From Pseudoxanthomonas sp. Root630 (GTDB taxonomy: Bacteria > Pseudomonadota > Gammaproteobacteria > Xanthomonadales > Xanthomonadaceae), in contig NZ_LMGY01000019.1 of NCBI RefSeq assembly GCF_001427585.1, forward strand, positions 28,389 through 92,388: a stretch of DNA of 64,000 nucleotides. Direction: 5' to 3'. The notes beneath the pieces are model-generated. The model did not search any database. It was not told where the DNA came from and saw only the letters and a program-made list of their open reading frames with translations. Shown in pieces: positions 61,755-64,000 of the stretch (position 1 is its first letter; each line of letters starts with the position of its first letter). Position numbers and translations under genes: made by a program.

Positions 61755-63731
61755 TCAGGGCTTGGCGGGTGCGGCGGCGGCGACCGGTGCGGTCGCCGGC
61801 CAGCCGCAGGTCTGGCCTTCATTCTGCTGCTTCAGCCAGTCCTGCAACGGCGCGAAGTATTCCAGCACCGCACCGGCGTCCATCTTGTCGGTGCCGGTGA
61901 GCTCCTTCAGCGTGCCCTGCCACGGCTGGCTGGCGCCCTTCTCGAGCATCGCCCAGAACTTCTGGCCCGCCGCCTTGTTGCCGTAGAAGCTGCAGTTGTA
62001 CAGCGGGCCCTTGTAGCCGGCCGCATCGCAGAGGCCCTTGTAGAACTGGAACTGCAGCACGTGCGAGAGGAAGTAGCGCGTGTACGGCGTGTTGCCCGGC
62101 ACGTGGTACTTCGCGCCCGGGTCGAAGAAATCCTCGCTGCGCGCGGTGGCCGGCGCCACGCCCTGGTACTTCGCCTTCAGGTCCCACCAGGCCTTGTTGT
62201 AGTCGGTCGGCTTGATGCTGCCGTCGAACACGCCCCAGCGCCAGCGATCGATCATCAGGCCGAACGGCATGAACGACACCTTGGCCAGCGCCATGCGCAT
62301 CTGCGCGTTGATCAGCGCTTCGTTGGTCTGCTGCTGGTCGCCGACCATGCCGATGGACTTCAGGTAGTCCGGCGTCATCGCCAGCACCATCGTGTCGCCG
62401 ATGGCTTCGTGGAAGCCGTCGTGCGCGCCGGTCTGGAACAGCGGCGGCAGCTTGTTGTAGGCCAGGTAGTAATACACGTGGCCCAGCTCGTGGTAGATGG
62501 TGGTGAAATCTTCCTCGTTCGGCTTGATGCACATCTTGGTGCGCACGTCGCCGGTCATGTTCATGTCCCACGCGCTCGCGTGGCAGACCACGTCGCGGTC
62601 CATCGGCTTGATGAACTGGGTCTTGGTCCAGTAGCTCTCGGGCAGCTTCGGCATGCCCAGGCTGGTGTAGAAGTCCTGCGCGCGCTCGGTCATCTGCTTG
62701 GCGACCTGCAACTGCGCCTCGCGCTCGGCCTGGAACAGCTTGTCCGTGCCCGGGCCGGGGCCGGCCTTGGCCAGCGCCGCCTGGTAGTCGGCCTGGTACT
62801 GCTTCTCCAGCGCGCCGGTGATGTCGAGGCTGCCGGCGCCCTTGTACGGCTCCAGCATGTCCCACAGGTTGCCCCAGTCCTGCTGCCACATGTTGCCCAT
62901 CAGGTGGGCGGGCAGCAGGCCGTTGACCTGGCCCTTCTCCACGCCATAGGTCGCCTGCAGCTTGGTGCGGGTGTAGCAGTGCAACTGTTCGTACAGCGGC
63001 TTGACCTGGCCCCACAGGCGGTCGGTCTCGGCGGCGATCTCGGCGGGCGTCATGTCGTAGCCGCTGCGCCACATCTCGCCGGCGTCGGCGAAGCCCATCT
63101 CCTTGGAGCCTTCGTTCACCAGTTCGACGAAGCGGGTGTAATCCTTGCGCATCGGCTGGGCGATCGTGTGCCAGCCCTGCCATGCATCCAGCTGCGCGTC
63201 GTAGTCGCGGCTGCTGCGCAACACGTCCTCGAGCTCGCCCAACTGGCGGCATTTCTTCGCATCGCCTTCGCCGGTGCAATAGCTGCCCGCACCGTAGGTG
63301 CCTTCCATCTTCGTGGCGATCTGGGTCAGCTCCGCGAGCTTGGCCGGATCCTTCGGCGCCGGCATCGCGGTGGCCAGCTTCAGCAACTGGATGGCGCGCG
63401 CGGTTTCGGGCGACATCTTCTGCCCTTCGAACTGCTTCGCCTGCTCGATCCAGCTGTTGAGCTGGGTCAGGTAGCGTTCGTTGCCCTTGGCGGCCAGCAG
63501 CTGGCTGTCATCGTTGATGTACGTGCTCGAGAGCCATTGCGCGGCGGTGAGCTCCGGGTACATCTTCTTGAATTCGTCGTTGACGCGCGCGACGAACTGG
63601 TCGGCGGTCTCGCCCTTCGGCGCAGCGGGTGCGGCGGCGGTCTCGGCGGCCGGTTCGTCCTTCTTGCAGGCGGCGAGCGTGGCGATGCCGGCGCCGATGG
63701 CGAGGGCGAGCAGGAGATGACGGTGCTTCAC
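61755..63731 (-). CDS. M2-family (ACE-like) dipeptidyl carboxypeptidase lipoprotein
   Basis: A 658-residue zinc metalloprotease. Lipoprotein signal ends in LAAC (Cys22), then KKDEPAAETAAAP linker. The zinc site is HELGHVYYYLAY (HExxH, near residue 413) with the third ligand in HDGFHEAIGDT. Bacterial M2 enzymes of xanthomonads (XcACE-like) remove C-terminal dipeptides. Anchored in the periplasm, it could finish peptides released by the neighbouring protease. Gap to the protease is 71 bases on the same strand. Confidence 0.92.
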   Translation of the reverse strand: MKHRHLLLALAIGAGIATLAACKKDEPAAETAAAPAAPKGETADQFVARVNDEFKKMYPELTAAQWLSSTYINDDSQLLAAKGNERYLTQLNSWIEQAKQFEGQKMSPETARAIQLLKLATAMPAPKDPAKLAELTQIATKMEGTYGAGSYCTGEGDAKKCRQLGELEDVLRSSRDYDAQLDAWQGWHTIAQPMRKDYTRFVELVNEGSKEMGFADAGEMWRSGYDMTPAEIAAETDRLWGQVKPLYEQLHCYTRTKLQATYGVEKGQVNGLLPAHLMGNMWQQDWGNLWDMLEPYKGAGSLDITGALEKQYQADYQAALAKAGPGPGTDKLFQAEREAQLQVAKQMTERAQDFYTSLGMPKLPESYWTKTQFIKPMDRDVVCHASAWDMNMTGDVRTKMCIKPNEEDFTTIYHELGHVYYYLAYNKLPPLFQTGAHDGFHEAIGDTMVLAMTPDYLKSIGMVGDQQQTNEALINAQMRMALAKVSFMPFGLMIDRWRWGVFDGSIKPTDYNKAWWDLKAKYQGVAPATARSEDFFDPGAKYHVPGNTPYTRYFLSHVLQFQFYKGLCDAAGYKGPLYNCSFYGNKAAGQKFWAMLEKGASQPWQGTLKELTGTDKMDAGAVLEYFAPLQDWLKQQNEGQTCGWPATAPVAAAAPAKP

Positions 63732-63832
63732 GGGACGTCCTTCGGGGTGCGGCTGGCACGGGAACCCGAAGGGTAGTGAGACGGGGGAAGGGCGGCAAGT
63801 GCGACGTCACGACGCCCGGCAGGAAAGCGCCG

Positions 63833-63965
63833 TCAGCGGTGCGGCAGGCCTCGTTCCTCCAGGAACGCGCGGGCATCGTCGGCGTCGTGCTCGAACCGCG
63901 CCCACTGGAATGACGGGCGCCGCGGCAGATCGCGCGCCGCAGCGCGCCCGGGTGTCGCCGCCAGA
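63833..63965 (-). pseudogene. Possible gene fragment ending FLEERGLPHR
   Basis: A minus-strand open stretch of about 43 codons with no ATG or GTG, reading SFQWARFEHDADDARAFLEE and ending RGLPHR then stop. It shares its last residues with the adjacent partial frame, so it may be a leftover 3' duplication or the end of a gene starting beyond the window. Confidence 0.3.
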
Positions 63966-64000
63966 TCAGCGGAAGGGCAGCCCGCGTTCCTGCAGGAACG
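63966..64000 (-). CDS. Partial gene at right edge ending FLQERGLPFR
   Basis: Only eleven codons are inside the window: FLQERGLPFR and a TGA. The match with the neighbouring fragment (FLEERGLPHR) is at both nucleotide and residue level. No function can be assigned. Confidence 0.3.
   Translation of the reverse strand, partial: FLQERGLPFR

Noticed and set aside
61530..63776. 748-codon plus-strand open frame
   Set aside because: Shadow of the M2 peptidase gene.

Overview
The window is GC-rich, densely packed proteobacterial chromosome. Three conserved gene orders place it in the gammaproteobacterial family Xanthomonadaceae (Pseudoxanthomonas, Lysobacter, Luteimonas or a close relative): pyrG-kdsA-eno-ftsB-ispD-ispF-truD followed by surE-pcm-nlpD; yhbY/rlmE-ftsH-folP; and miaA-hfq-hflX-hflK-hflC-yjeT-purA. 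nlpD is not followed by rpoS, as expected for xanthomonads. No rRNA or tRNA gene, prophage or insertion sequence was recognised.

Layout. 1-6 kb: the end of a glutathione-reductase-like gene, hutG, a DMT transporter, a YbdK-type carboxylate-amine ligase and parE. 6-17 kb: housekeeping run for CTP, KDO, glycolysis, division (ftsB), isoprenoids (ispD, ispF), tRNA pseudouridine, SurE/Pcm repair and the NlpD amidase activator. 17-24 kb: small periplasmic proteins, the yhbY/rlmE/ftsH/folP block and a dihaem cytochrome c, facing an HzsA-like c-type lipoprotein. 26-34.5 kb: the miaA-to-purA block, interrupted upstream of purA by a DUF559 endonuclease gene lying between two tandem-repeat elements.

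34.5-48.2 kb is the most accessory-looking part. It holds three tandem paralogues of an unrecognised small protein, an outer-membrane barrel protein, a DUF2878/TspO membrane pair, an MHYT-GGDEF-EAL protein, an AbrB/Doc toxin-antitoxin pair, an animal-type haem peroxidase, a three-gene operon with two degenerate type II dehydroquinase homologues, a hemerythrin and a VOC protein. Copies of one palindromic repeat (core CTTCTCCCCG...CGGGGAGAAG, tail GGCGGATGAGGGGC) are scattered through 32-48 kb. 48-54 kb holds two regulator/oxidoreductase divergons (SDR/LysR and AraC-antiporter/SDR) and an FAD monooxygenase. 54-64 kb holds gcvP with a glycine riboswitch, a Bcr/CflA exporter, a membrane hydrolase, a secreted lysyl-endopeptidase-like protease and an M2 (ACE-like) lipoprotein peptidase.

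The most novel signals are: (i) the DUF559 gene, whose C-terminus is translated repeat and whose Shine-Dalgarno lies in a perfect hairpin; (ii) the operon of two catalytically degraded AroQ-like proteins; (iii) the triplicated small-protein family; (iv) a ladder of in-frame start codons, each with its own Shine-Dalgarno, between ftsH and folP. All functional calls come from reading motifs and gene order; no database search was run.
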